From positions 124,001 to 188,000 of the forward strand of contig NZ_LZSG01000070.1 of NCBI RefSeq assembly GCF_001665395.1: a DNA stretch of 64,000 nt. The letters run 5' to 3'. The notes beneath the pieces were generated by a model. It saw only the letters and a list, made by a program, of their open reading frames with translations, did no database searches and was not told the origin of the DNA. Positions 1 to 8,613 of this stretch are shown piece after piece. Position 1 is the stretch's first letter; the number at the start of each line of letters is the position of its first letter. This stretch comes from Mycobacterium sp. 1164966.3 (GTDB taxonomy: Bacteria > Actinomycetota > Actinomycetes > Mycobacteriales > Mycobacteriaceae). The position numbers were made by a program, and so were the translations under genes.

Positions 1-1251
1 CCCGCGGAGGATCAAGCCGTGTTGATCGCGCGTATCGCCGAACTCGAGCGAGTCAAGTCGGCGGCAGCCGCCGGGCAGGCGCGTGCGGCCGCCGCGCTGG
101 ATGCCACCCGCCGCGCCGCCGAGGCCGACGCCGGGATACCGGCCGCCCGGCGCGGGCGTGGGGTGGCCAGTGAGATCGCGCTGGCCCGGCGCGACTCCCC
201 GGCGCGGGGCAATCGGCATCTAGGCTTCGCCAAGGCCTTGGTGCACGAGATGCCCCACACTTTGGCCGCGCTGGAATCCGGGATGCTGTCCGAGTGGCGT
301 GCGACGCTGATTGTGCGCGAGTCGGCCTGCCTGGATGTCGACGATCGCCGTGCTTTGGACACCGAGTTGTGCGCAGACCCTGCCAACCTCGACGGTGTGG
401 GGGACGCGCGCATCGCCGCCGCCGCCAAGGCCATCGCCTACCGGCTGGACCCGCACGCGGTGGTCGAGCGGGCCGCCAAGGCCGAGGCCGACCGCACGGT
501 CAGCATCCGCCCGGCCCCCGACACCATGAGCTATGTGACCGCCCTGCTGCCGGTCGCCCAGGGCGTTGGTGTCTATGCGGCGTTGCGCCGCGCCGCTGAC
601 ACCACCTTCGATGGGCGCTCGCGCGGACAGGTGATGGCCGACACTTTGGTCGAACGCATCACCGGCGTGCCCGCCGAGGTGCCGGCCCCGGTCGCGGTCA
701 ACTTGGCGCTTACCGATGAGACCCTATTCGGCGGCGCCAGCACCCCGGCCCACCTGAGCGGCTATGGTCCCATCCCGGCCGCAGTGGCCCGGGCGATGAT
801 CGCCGCCGCTGCCACCGACCGGCGCTCACGGGCCACCCTGCGCCGGCTGTATGCCACTCCACGCAGCGGGGCGTTGGTCGCGATGGAATCCCGGGCGCGG
901 TGCTTTCCCCGCGGCCTGGCCCGCTTCATCGAGCTACGCGACCAGCGGTGTCGCACCCCCTACTGCGACGCCCCGATCCGGCACCGCGACCACGCCCAGC
1001 CCCGGGCCCACGGCGGACCCACCACCGCCGACAACGGGCTCGGGTTGTGCGAACGCTGCAACTACACCAAAGAAGCCCCCGGCTGGCACGTCAGTACCAG
1101 CACCGAAAACCACACCCACACCGCCGAATTCGTCACACCCACCGGCGCACACTACCGATCCACCGCCCCACCACTACCCAGTCCCAAAATCGACCTCAGC
1201 GAAATCGAAACCGCCATCACAATCAAACTGATCGACCTACACGCCGCCTAG
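1..1251 (+). CDS. DUF222/HNH endonuclease domain protein (13E12 repeat family), 5' partial
   Basis: The frame is open to the left edge of the window, so the gene probably starts upstream; a GTG at 19 is the first visible start and gives 410 aa. The N-terminal two thirds are Ala/Arg-rich and helical, as in the DUF222 region of mycobacterial 13E12 proteins. The C-terminal part has a CxxxxC-type HNH core near residues 310-350: CRTPYC, then RHRDHAQPRAHGG, then NGLGLCERCNYTKEAPGW. This fits a metal-dependent HNH nuclease fold. In M. tuberculosis these genes belong to the dispersed REP13E12 repeats, some of which are phage integration targets, so multiple genomic copies are expected. Substrate and role are unknown. 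Confidence 0.85.
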   Translation, partial: PAEDQAVLIARIAELERVKSAAAAGQARAAAALDATRRAAEADAGIPAARRGRGVASEIALARRDSPARGNRHLGFAKALVHEMPHTLAALESGMLSEWRATLIVRESACLDVDDRRALDTELCADPANLDGVGDARIAAAAKAIAYRLDPHAVVERAAKAEADRTVSIRPAPDTMSYVTALLPVAQGVGVYAALRRAADTTFDGRSRGQVMADTLVERITGVPAEVPAPVAVNLALTDETLFGGASTPAHLSGYGPIPAAVARAMIAAAATDRRSRATLRRLYATPRSGALVAMESRARCFPRGLARFIELRDQRCRTPYCDAPIRHRDHAQPRAHGGPTTADNGLGLCERCNYTKEAPGWHVSTSTENHTHTAEFVTPTGAHYRSTAPPLPSPKIDLSEIETAITIKLIDLHAA

Positions 1252-1352
1252 CCGCCACGTGAGCCGTGCTTGAACCATCCCGACCGGTTACCAAGCGCGC
1301 ATGCTCATCGACTGACCCCAATGGCAGGAGAGCGCGACTATGCTGATTCGGC

Positions 1353-2771
1353 GTGACGCGACGCGGGAAGATCGTCTGCACCCTTGGCCCTGCCTCCCAA
1401 TCGGAGGAGGCGCTTCAGGCGCTGGTGGAGGCCGGAATGGACGTCGCCCGAATGAACTTCAGTCACGGCGACTACGCCGACCACAAAGTGGTTTACGAGC
1501 GGGTGCGGGCTGCCTCCGATACCACCGGCCGTGCCGTCGGGGTGCTCGCCGACCTGCAAGGCCCCAAGATCAGGTTGGGACGCTTCGCCACCGGGCCCAC
1601 TTATTGGGCGGACGGTGAATCGGTTCGGATCACCGTCGCGGAGTGCGAAGGCACCCACGACCGGGTATCGACGACCTATAAGAGACTCGCCATGGACGCC
1701 GTTGTGGGCGACCGGGTTCTGGTCGACGACGGCAAGGTCGGCCTGGTGGTTTCGGGAATCGACGGCGACGACGTCATCTGCACGGTCACCGAAGGCGGTC
1801 CGGTCAGCAACAACAAGGGTTTGTCGCTGCCGGGGATGAACGTGACCGCTCCAGCTCTGTCGGAGAAAGACATCGAGGATCTCACCTTCGCGCTGGAACT
1901 CGGCGTCGACCTCGTCGCCCTTTCCTTCGTCCGCTCGCCGTCTGATGTGGAGCTGGTCCATGAGGTGATGGACCGGGTGGGGCGCCGGGTGCCGGTAATC
2001 GCGAAGCTGGAAAAGCCGGAAGCCATCGACAATCTGGAAGCCATCGTGCTGGCCTTCGACGCCATCATGGTTGCCCGCGGCGATCTGGGCGTCGAACTGC
2101 CGCTTGAAGAGGTGCCGTTGGTGCAGAAGCGGGCCATCCAGATGGCCAGGGAGAACGCGAAACCGGTCATCGTCGCGACCCAGATGCTGGACTCGATGAT
2201 CGAGAACTCGCGGCCCACCCGCGCCGAGGCATCCGACGTTGCAAACGCGGTGCTGGACGGGGCCGATGCGCTGATGTTGTCCGGGGAAACCTCGGTGGGA
2301 AAGTACCCGCTGGCGGCTGTCCGGACCATGTCGCGCATCGTCTGCGCCGTCGAGGAAAACTCCACGGCCGCACCGCCTTTGACGCATGTGCCGCGTACCA
2401 AGCGGGGAGTGATCTCCTACGCCGCGCGCGACATCGGGGAGCGGCTCGACGCCAAGGCGCTGGTTGCGTTCACTCAGTCCGGCGATACCGTGCGCCGGTT
2501 GGCCCGTCTGCACACGCCCTTGCCGCTGCTGGCCTTCACTGCCTGGCCCGAAGTGCGCAGTCAGCTCGCTATGACCTGGGGAACCGAGACGTTCATCGTC
2601 CCGAAAATGAGCTCCACCGACGGCATGATCCGCCAAGTCGACAAGTCTTTGCTGGCTCTCGGCCGCTACAAGCGCGGCGACCTGGTGGTGATCGTGGCCG
2701 GCGCGCCGCCCGGGACAGTAGGTTCGACCAACCTGATCCATGTGCACCGGATCGGCGAGGACGACGTCTAG
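1353..2771 (+). CDS. pykA: Pyruvate kinase
   Basis: This enzyme transfers phosphate from phosphoenolpyruvate to ADP in the last step of glycolysis. The 472-aa product has the usual length. It starts with the conserved strand RRGKIVCTLGP and contains MNFSHG near residue 34 and LADLQGPKIR near 65. The signature VIAKLEKPEA spans about 215-224 (Lys218 and Glu220 at the active site), and MVARGDLGVELP at 239-250 is the Mg-binding segment. The C-terminal allosteric domain follows. The GTG at 1353 gives the N-terminus usual in mycobacteria; an ATG at 1340 is out of frame. It is the homologue of Rv1617 and is followed by a hairpin cluster before tesB1. Confidence 0.97.
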   Translation: MTRRGKIVCTLGPASQSEEALQALVEAGMDVARMNFSHGDYADHKVVYERVRAASDTTGRAVGVLADLQGPKIRLGRFATGPTYWADGESVRITVAECEGTHDRVSTTYKRLAMDAVVGDRVLVDDGKVGLVVSGIDGDDVICTVTEGGPVSNNKGLSLPGMNVTAPALSEKDIEDLTFALELGVDLVALSFVRSPSDVELVHEVMDRVGRRVPVIAKLEKPEAIDNLEAIVLAFDAIMVARGDLGVELPLEEVPLVQKRAIQMARENAKPVIVATQMLDSMIENSRPTRAEASDVANAVLDGADALMLSGETSVGKYPLAAVRTMSRIVCAVEENSTAAPPLTHVPRTKRGVISYAARDIGERLDAKALVAFTQSGDTVRRLARLHTPLPLLAFTAWPEVRSQLAMTWGTETFIVPKMSSTDGMIRQVDKSLLALGRYKRGDLVVIVAGAPPGTVGSTNLIHVHRIGEDDV

Positions 2772-2784
2772 CCTGGCGACGATG

Positions 2785-2833
2785 CAGGCCGCGTAGCGGC
2801 CTGAGGTGGGGGCACCCCCAGCGCCGACGGCGC
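2785..2833. repeat. Cluster of three hairpins between pykA and tesB1 (REP-like)
   Basis: Three inverted repeats follow one another 14 nt after the pykA stop. CAGGCCGC/GCGGCCTG (2785-2792 and 2796-2803) has a 3-nt loop. TGGGG/CCCCA lies at 2807-2820. GCGCC/GGCGC lies at 2821-2833 with loop GAC. There is no U-tract. The arrangement resembles short intergenic palindromic elements I associate with mycobacterial genomes, but copy number cannot be seen from this window. It may end or stabilise the pykA transcript. Confidence 0.6.
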
Positions 2834-2864
2834 GAGGGGGAGAGCCGGGCAAGTATGGTGAAGC

Positions 2865-3731
2865 GTGTCCGACTTCGACGAACTGCTGGCCGTACTGGAT
2901 CTCAAGCGCGTCGCTGACGACCGGTTCATCGGATCCCATCCCAGCAAGAACCCGATGCGCACATTCGGCGGGCTGTTGGTGGCGCAGTCCTTTGTTGCCG
3001 GCACTCGCAGCCTGACCCGTGACGACCTGCCGCCCAGCGCCGTCTCGGTGCACTTCATCAACGGTGGTGATACCGCAAAGGACATTGAATTCCAGGTTGT
3101 CCGCCTGCGGGATGAGCGGCGCTTCGCCAACCGGCGAGTCGACGCGGTACAGGACGGGACGTTGCTGTCCTCGGCGATGATCTCCTACATGTCCGGCGGC
3201 CGTGGGCTCGAGCATGCCGTCGATCCGCCGGAGGTGCCCGACCCGCACACGCTGCCGCCGATCGGCGAGTTGCTGCGCGGCTACGAAGAAACCGTCCCAC
3301 ACTTCGTCAACGCTCTTCAGCCGATCGAATGGCGCTACACCAACGACCCAGCATGGGTGATGCGCGAGAAGGGTGATCGGCTTGCCCACAACCGGGTTTG
3401 GCTCAAAGCTTTGGGCACGATGCCCGACGATCCCGTGCTGCATACCGCGACAATGCTGTATTCCTCGGACACCACCGTGCTGGATTCGGTCATCACCACG
3501 CACGGGCTGTCGTGGGGATTCGATCGCATCTTCGCGGCGTCGGCCAACCACTCGGTGTGGTTTCACCGCCCCGTCCATTTCGGCGACTGGGTCTTGTATT
3601 CGACGTCGTCGCCGGTGGCCGCGGATTCGCGCGGGCTCGGGACCGGGCATTTCTTCGATCGTTCCGGGCAGCTGATCGCCACCGTAGTGCAGGAAGGTGT
3701 CCTGAAATATTTCCCGGCCGCGCGCCGATAG
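2865..3731 (+). CDS. tesB1: Acyl-CoA thioesterase II (TesB type)
   Basis: It is predicted to hydrolyse acyl-CoA to fatty acid and CoA. The 288-aa protein has the double hot-dog layout of TesB: the first repeat holds HPSKNPMRTFGGLLVAQ (25-41) and the second holds ANHSVWFHRP (227-236) and VVQEGVLKYF (274-283). Gln276 and Ser248/249 sit where E. coli TesB has Gln278 and Thr228. The position of the catalytic Asp204 of E. coli TesB is Asn228 here, so catalysis may be weak or use another arrangement. The GTG start at 2865 matches the homologue Rv1618. It lies 94 nt after pykA, with hairpins between them. Confidence 0.93.
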   Translation: MSDFDELLAVLDLKRVADDRFIGSHPSKNPMRTFGGLLVAQSFVAGTRSLTRDDLPPSAVSVHFINGGDTAKDIEFQVVRLRDERRFANRRVDAVQDGTLLSSAMISYMSGGRGLEHAVDPPEVPDPHTLPPIGELLRGYEETVPHFVNALQPIEWRYTNDPAWVMREKGDRLAHNRVWLKALGTMPDDPVLHTATMLYSSDTTVLDSVITTHGLSWGFDRIFAASANHSVWFHRPVHFGDWVLYSTSSPVAADSRGLGTGHFFDRSGQLIATVVQEGVLKYFPAARR

Positions 3732-3875
3732 TCCGGTTGTGGGCCCTGCCGGGCAGCCGTTCGGAATGGGCTCAGCGACGACGGCGATCGGCGTATTTTG
3801 TTGGTAGCCGGGTAGTCGATGGAACAGGCGGCAGGTGTGCCGCTCAGCTGACGGACAGCGCATCGGGAGGTAAGC

Positions 3876-5273
3876 GTGAACGGGCCGGCGGTAGATCTGG
3901 TACCGAAGGTTCGCGCGCGCGAACGTGTCGTCGTTCACGTCGACTCCCGAGTCGCCCGTTGGACGGGTGCATCGGCGCTGATATGCGCGACGTGTTGGCT
4001 GGTGGTGATCCTCGCCCGCCATTACGACCACCCGGAATGGCACTACGCGGGCCGGCTGGGCTGGTCACTGACGGTTCTGGTTGCGGTGACGTTCATCGCC
4101 CGCGGCATCTTCCTGGGACGACCGGTGACCGCCATGCACGCCACTGTGGCAGCGCTGGTACTGCTAGCGGGCCTGGGCGCGCATGTGCTGGCGTTCGACC
4201 TCCTCGGTGACGTGTTGATCGCCGGCTCGGGGATGGTCTTGATGTGGGCGACGTCCTCGCGCCCCATGCCTGGAGATTTGGGGCGGGCGTGGAAATTGAT
4301 CGACGCCACCACCGCGGATCCGTTGGCGCCGTTCGCGATGCAGACGGGCAAGAGCTACCACTTCAACGCCGCCGAAACTGCTGCGCTGGCATACCGGACG
4401 CGGATGGGATTCGCGGTCGTCGGCGGTGACCCGATTGGTGATGAGGCCCAATTCCCTGGATTGGTCGCCGACTTCGCAGCCATGTGCCATACCCACGGCT
4501 GGCGGATCGCCGTGGTCGGATGCAGCGAGCGGCGGCTGGGGCTGTGGACCGACAAAGCGGTGATCGGACAATCGTTGCGGCCCATACCGATTGGCTGTGA
4601 CGTCGTGGTCGACGTCGCCAATTTCGACATGGTCGGCCGCAAGTTCCGAAATCTGCGTCAAGCCGTACAGCGCACCCACAATGCCGGCATCACTACGGAG
4701 ATCGTGTCGGAGCAGGAACTCGAGGACAAACAGTTGGCCGAGTTGACAGACGTGGTGCGGGCCTCACCCAGCGGAGCCCACACCGACCGCGGGTTCTATA
4801 TGAACCTGGACGGTGTATTGGAGGGCCGCTTCCCGGGAATACGGCTGATCATCGCCAGGGACGCCGCCGGGCGGGTTCAGGGTTTCCATCGGTATGCGAC
4901 CGCCGGCGGCGGCAGCGAAATCAGCCTGGACGTGCCGTGGCGTCGTCGCGGTGCCCCGAACGGAATCGACGAGCGCCTCAGCATAGACATGATCGAAGCG
5001 GCCAAAGAAGAAGGCGCGCAACGGGTATCCCTTGCCTTCGCCGCCTTCCCGGAGATCTTTGAGGACAAGAATCGCAGCAGGCTGCAGCGGATCTTCTACC
5101 GGTTGATCCACTTCCTGGACCCGTTGATCGCACTCGAGTCGCTGTACCGATATGTTCGCAAGTTCCACGCGCTGGACGCCCGGCGTTATGCGCTGGTGAC
5201 GCTGACCCAACTGGTTCCGCTGCTGCTGGTCCTGCTGTCGCTGGAATTCACGCCGCGTCGGCGACACCTGTGA
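3876..5273 (+). CDS. Membrane protein with DUF2156 (aminoacyl-phosphatidylglycerol synthase-like) domain
   Basis: This is the homologue of Rv1619 (465 aa). Residues about 28-130 contain three or four hydrophobic segments. The rest is a GNAT-like DUF2156 domain, with GFAVVGGDPIGD near 182-194, MVGRKFRNLRQAV near 254 and FPGIRLIIARDAAGRV near 318. A hydrophobic stretch with RYALVTLTQLVPLLLVLL lies at the C-terminus. The same domain forms the middle of LysX, encoded about 45 kb downstream, where it transfers lysine to phosphatidylglycerol. No tRNA-synthetase domain is fused here, so the substrate is unknown. A strong ribosome site (GGGAGG) lies 6-11 nt before the GTG start. It converges on cydC with a 4-nt gap. 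Confidence 0.85.
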   Translation: MNGPAVDLVPKVRARERVVVHVDSRVARWTGASALICATCWLVVILARHYDHPEWHYAGRLGWSLTVLVAVTFIARGIFLGRPVTAMHATVAALVLLAGLGAHVLAFDLLGDVLIAGSGMVLMWATSSRPMPGDLGRAWKLIDATTADPLAPFAMQTGKSYHFNAAETAALAYRTRMGFAVVGGDPIGDEAQFPGLVADFAAMCHTHGWRIAVVGCSERRLGLWTDKAVIGQSLRPIPIGCDVVVDVANFDMVGRKFRNLRQAVQRTHNAGITTEIVSEQELEDKQLAELTDVVRASPSGAHTDRGFYMNLDGVLEGRFPGIRLIIARDAAGRVQGFHRYATAGGGSEISLDVPWRRRGAPNGIDERLSIDMIEAAKEEGAQRVSLAFAAFPEIFEDKNRSRLQRIFYRLIHFLDPLIALESLYRYVRKFHALDARRYALVTLTQLVPLLLVLLSLEFTPRRRHL

Positions 5274-5277
5274 AGGG

Positions 5278-6930
5278 CTACTCCGCCGAGTTGATGGACA
5301 CCTTGGGACACCGAATGTCGTTGGGCAGGTGGTGAGTTGCGACGACGACGGTTCTGTCCGCAGTCATGAGGCCGGAATTCGGACTCAGCAGCTCGCGAAG
5401 GATCGGGCCGGCGTCGGTCGGGTCGAGGTGCTCGGTCGGCTCGTCGAGCAGGACGATCCGGGCGGGTGAGATTACCGCGCGGGCCAGTAGCAATCGCCTG
5501 CGCTGACCGGCCGAGACCGCCTGCGCGCCACCGGTCAACACCGTTGACAGACCCTCGGGCAGGCCGGTGAGCCATTCGCCGAGGCCGACCGCCGTCAGCG
5601 TTGCCTCCAGTTCGTCGTCGCGACGATCCCCGCAGGCCACCAGCAAGTTGTCTCGCACGGTGGTGGCGAAGATGTGCGCATCCTCGGCGAAAAATGCTAC
5701 TGCCCTCGGTAATTCAGCCTCGTCATACTGGCTCACGTCGGTTCCGTCCAGCGCGACCTGCCCATGCAGCGGCGGCAGCAGTCCGGCGAGTGTCATCAGC
5801 AGCGTGGTTTTGCCGGAACCGCTGGCGCCGGTGACGGCCATCCGTGCGCCCGGCGGCAAGTCGAGCGTCACCCGGGCGGCGCCTTGTCCATCCGGGTGCC
5901 CGGAACACACGTCGGCGGTCAACCGGCCGGTGTCGATTGGTATGGCGGGGACCGACTCCGGGGCCTGGGGAGTGGGAATCGGCGGGGCCAAATCGAGCAG
6001 TCGAGCGGCCGCGATCCGCGATCGCGTCAGCTGGACGGCGGCCGCCGGGAGGGCAGCCGTCGCCTCGAAAGCCGACAGCGGCAACAACATCAAGACCGCA
6101 AGCGTGGTCGGTGCGACAGCGCCCGCCATCCCGATTCCAGCGATCACCGCGCCGAGCACGCTGGCGCCAATTGCAGCGGTCGGCATCGCCTCGGCGATAG
6201 CTGCCGGCCGTGCCGCGGCGTCCAGGGCGGCGCCCCAGGCGCGTTGGCGCCGCCGGGACTCGGCGATGACCTGCGGCAGCGCACCGGCGACCCGAAGTTC
6301 GGGCGCATGCTCGAGCGCGATCATCGCCGAGGTGTCGCGTTCTGAATGATGTTGCCGGGCAACCTCTTCCTGGGATGCCGCGGCCCGGCCGGCAAACCAG
6401 GGCGCGACACCGCCGGCGACCAGCAGGCAGATCGCCAGCACCGCCGCGGCCGGCAGCGAAATCGCTCCGACCACCGCCGTCGCCGCCAGCGCCAGGACCC
6501 CAGCGACCCCGATGGGCACCAGGGCACGCACCAGCACGTCGGCCAATTCGTCGACGTCAGCGCCGACGCGTGCCACCAGCTCACCGCTGTGCAGTCGGAC
6601 CGCTGTCGCCGCGGGGCCGTGAGCCAGCCGGTGATAGACCTGCGCGCGGGCAGTGCCGGCCGCGCGCAGCGCGGTGTGGTGAGTGGCCAGTCGCTCGCAA
6701 TAGTGCAGCACACCCCGCGATATCGCGAATGTCCGCACGGCTACGACCGCAACGGACAGGTCCAGCACGGGCGGCATCTGCCAAGCCCGCGTGATCAACC
6801 AGGCCGAAACCCCGGCCAGCGCCAGGGCACTGCCCAGCGACAGCACGCCGAGTGCAATGGCCGCCAGAACGCGGGGGACGCGTGGGCGCAGCAGGCTTAT
6901 CGCGGCCAGGAGCGGTTCAGATTGGCGCAT
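5278..6930 (-). CDS. cydC: ABC transporter subunit CydC for cytochrome bd assembly
   Basis: With CydD it forms the heterodimeric exporter-type ABC protein needed to mature cytochrome bd (cysteine/glutathione export or haem handling in other bacteria). From the ATG at 6930 the product is 550 aa. The N-terminal half has about six membrane helices, for example the stretch containing LGSALALAGVSAWLITRAW. The ATPase half has Walker A GASGSGKTT, a signature VSAGQ instead of LSGGQ, and Walker B IVLLDEPTEHLD. A longer open frame to 7083 lies inside cydD and is Ser/Pro/Arg-rich, so the ATG that overlaps the cydD end by 14 nt is preferred. It is the last gene of cydABDC. Confidence 0.92.
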   Translation of the reverse strand: MRQSEPLLAAISLLRPRVPRVLAAIALGVLSLGSALALAGVSAWLITRAWQMPPVLDLSVAVVAVRTFAISRGVLHYCERLATHHTALRAAGTARAQVYHRLAHGPAATAVRLHSGELVARVGADVDELADVLVRALVPIGVAGVLALAATAVVGAISLPAAAVLAICLLVAGGVAPWFAGRAAASQEEVARQHHSERDTSAMIALEHAPELRVAGALPQVIAESRRRQRAWGAALDAAARPAAIAEAMPTAAIGASVLGAVIAGIGMAGAVAPTTLAVLMLLPLSAFEATAALPAAAVQLTRSRIAAARLLDLAPPIPTPQAPESVPAIPIDTGRLTADVCSGHPDGQGAARVTLDLPPGARMAVTGASGSGKTTLLMTLAGLLPPLHGQVALDGTDVSQYDEAELPRAVAFFAEDAHIFATTVRDNLLVACGDRRDDELEATLTAVGLGEWLTGLPEGLSTVLTGGAQAVSAGQRRRLLLARAVISPARIVLLDEPTEHLDPTDAGPILRELLSPNSGLMTADRTVVVATHHLPNDIRCPKVSINSAE

Positions 6931-8599
6931 AACGCACCTTGCTGTCCCGAGTATCCGCGGTGACCTCGATAACCTGGTCGCCGATGGCGACAACTGGCTG
7001 CCGATGGCCGACGACCACGACGGTCGCACCGGCGCGGGCACGCTCGGCGATGGTCCGCAGCACCCTGTCCTCGGCGTCGGCATCCAGATGCGCGGTCGGT
7101 TCGTCCAACAGCAGCACCGAGGCCGGCGATCCGAGCGCCCGGGCCAGACCCAGTCGTTGCCGCTGACCCAACGACAAGCCCACGCCGCCGCGGCCCAGCA
7201 TGGTGTCCAACCCGTCGGGCAGCTCGGCCAGCACCTTGTCGAATCCGACTGCAGCGCAGGCGCTTTCCAGGTCGTCCAGAGCGCCTAACAGAAGCAGATT
7301 CGCACGCACGGTTCCCGGAATCAGGACGGGGCGCTGTGGCAGCCAGGACAACTGACGCCACCACGCCTCAGGCGCCAGGTCGGTCACGTCCACGCCGGCC
7401 ACGGTAACCCGGCCCGATGATGGCACGGTGAGCCCCGCGATCGTCTGCAGCGTGGTGCTCTTGCCGGCGCCGTTTCGCCCGGTCAGCACGGTCACCTGAG
7501 CGGGCTCGATCAGCGCGGTCAGGTCGCGCGGCGCACAGCCGTCGCGGCCTGCGACGCTGAGGTTTTCGATGCGGATCACCGCGCCGCGGGCATCGACAGT
7601 CTGCCGGGCCGCCGACGGCCCGGTTGGCTCGCCGATGAGCGCGAAGGCCTTGTCGGCCGCGGCTCTACCGTCTTGGGCGGCGTGGAACTCCGCACCTATG
7701 CGGCGCAGCGGCCAGTAGACGTCCGGGGCCAGCAGCAGGACCGTCAGACCGGCAGTCAGCGTCATCTCACCGAACACCAGGCGAAGACCGATACTCACCG
7801 CCACCAGAGCCACTCCCAGCGTGGCCAGCAATTCGAGCACCAGGGCCGACAGGAATGCGATGCGCAGCGTTGCCATCGCCGAGCGCCGGTGTGCGGCGGC
7901 GAGTTCGGCGATGCGGTGTTCCGGTCCGGACGTGCGTCCCAGCGCCCGCAACGTCGGAATGCCGGCAATAAGGTCCAGCAATCGCGCCTGCAGCGTCGTC
8001 ATGGCCGCCAACGCGGCGGCCGATCTTTCGGCCGTCGCCAACCCGATCAGCACCATGAACACCGGGATCAGCGGCAGCGTGATCGCCACGATCGCGGTGG
8101 ATTTCAGGTCGTAAAGTGCGATCACCCCGACGGTGGCCGGGGTCAGGATCGCCGCGAGCAGGAGGGTGGGCAGGTAACCGGTGAAGTACGGACGCAAACC
8201 GTCCAGGCCGCGGGTGACCACCACCGCGGCGGCGTCACGCTCGGTTGCCAGTCGTCTGGGCTCGCGGGCGGTCACCGCCGCCAGCACCTGACCGTTGAGA
8301 TCGGCGATCACCGCGCTGGCGCCGCGTTGGCCCAGCCGCGCCTGAAGCCAGTTCGTCGCGGCCCGAATTACCCATAGCAGCAACAGGATTGACAGGGGGC
8401 CCAGCCGCTCGTGCACGCTGTGGGCACCGGGATTGCTGACGACCCCGGCGACGATGCTCGCCAGGACCACCGCCGAGCCGACGGCGCACCCGGAGATCAG
8501 CACTCCGCACGCCACCGCGGCGGCCAGGTAGCGGCGCAACGCGGTTGACGCCCGCCACAGGCGCGGGTCCACGGGACCCCGGTTCTTCGAAGTGGACAA
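6917..8599 (-). CDS. cydD: ABC transporter subunit CydD for cytochrome bd assembly
   Basis: This is the 560-aa partner of CydC. Six membrane segments occupy roughly residues 20-300, followed by an ATPase domain with Walker A GRNGAGKST, signature LSLGQ (one change from LSGGQ) and Walker B VLLLDEPTAHLD. It starts 14 nt after the cydB stop and ends inside the start of cydC, so the three genes are very probably one transcript and translationally coupled. The order cydA-B-D-C with both genes encoding a full half-transporter matches Rv1620c-Rv1623c. The ATG start gives an N-terminus MSTSKNRGPVDPRLWR. Confidence 0.93.
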   Translation of the reverse strand: MSTSKNRGPVDPRLWRASTALRRYLAAAVACGVLISGCAVGSAVVLASIVAGVVSNPGAHSVHERLGPLSILLLLWVIRAATNWLQARLGQRGASAVIADLNGQVLAAVTAREPRRLATERDAAAVVVTRGLDGLRPYFTGYLPTLLLAAILTPATVGVIALYDLKSTAIVAITLPLIPVFMVLIGLATAERSAAALAAMTTLQARLLDLIAGIPTLRALGRTSGPEHRIAELAAAHRRSAMATLRIAFLSALVLELLATLGVALVAVSIGLRLVFGEMTLTAGLTVLLLAPDVYWPLRRIGAEFHAAQDGRAAADKAFALIGEPTGPSAARQTVDARGAVIRIENLSVAGRDGCAPRDLTALIEPAQVTVLTGRNGAGKSTTLQTIAGLTVPSSGRVTVAGVDVTDLAPEAWWRQLSWLPQRPVLIPGTVRANLLLLGALDDLESACAAVGFDKVLAELPDGLDTMLGRGGVGLSLGQRQRLGLARALGSPASVLLLDEPTAHLDADAEDRVLRTIAERARAGATVVVVGHRQPVVAIGDQVIEVTADTRDSKVRYAPI

Positions 8600-8613
8600 C
8601 GAATGGCCGGCGC

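Noticed and set aside
1338..4043. 901-aa open frame on the minus strand opposite pykA and tesB1
   Set aside because: It is antisense to two well-conserved genes, and its composition (His, Gly, Arg, Gln) is typical of shadow frames in high-GC DNA.
6931..7083. 51-residue N-terminal extension of CydC
   Set aside because: It lies wholly inside cydD in another frame with Ser/Pro/Arg-rich sequence; the ATG at 6930 fits the family start.
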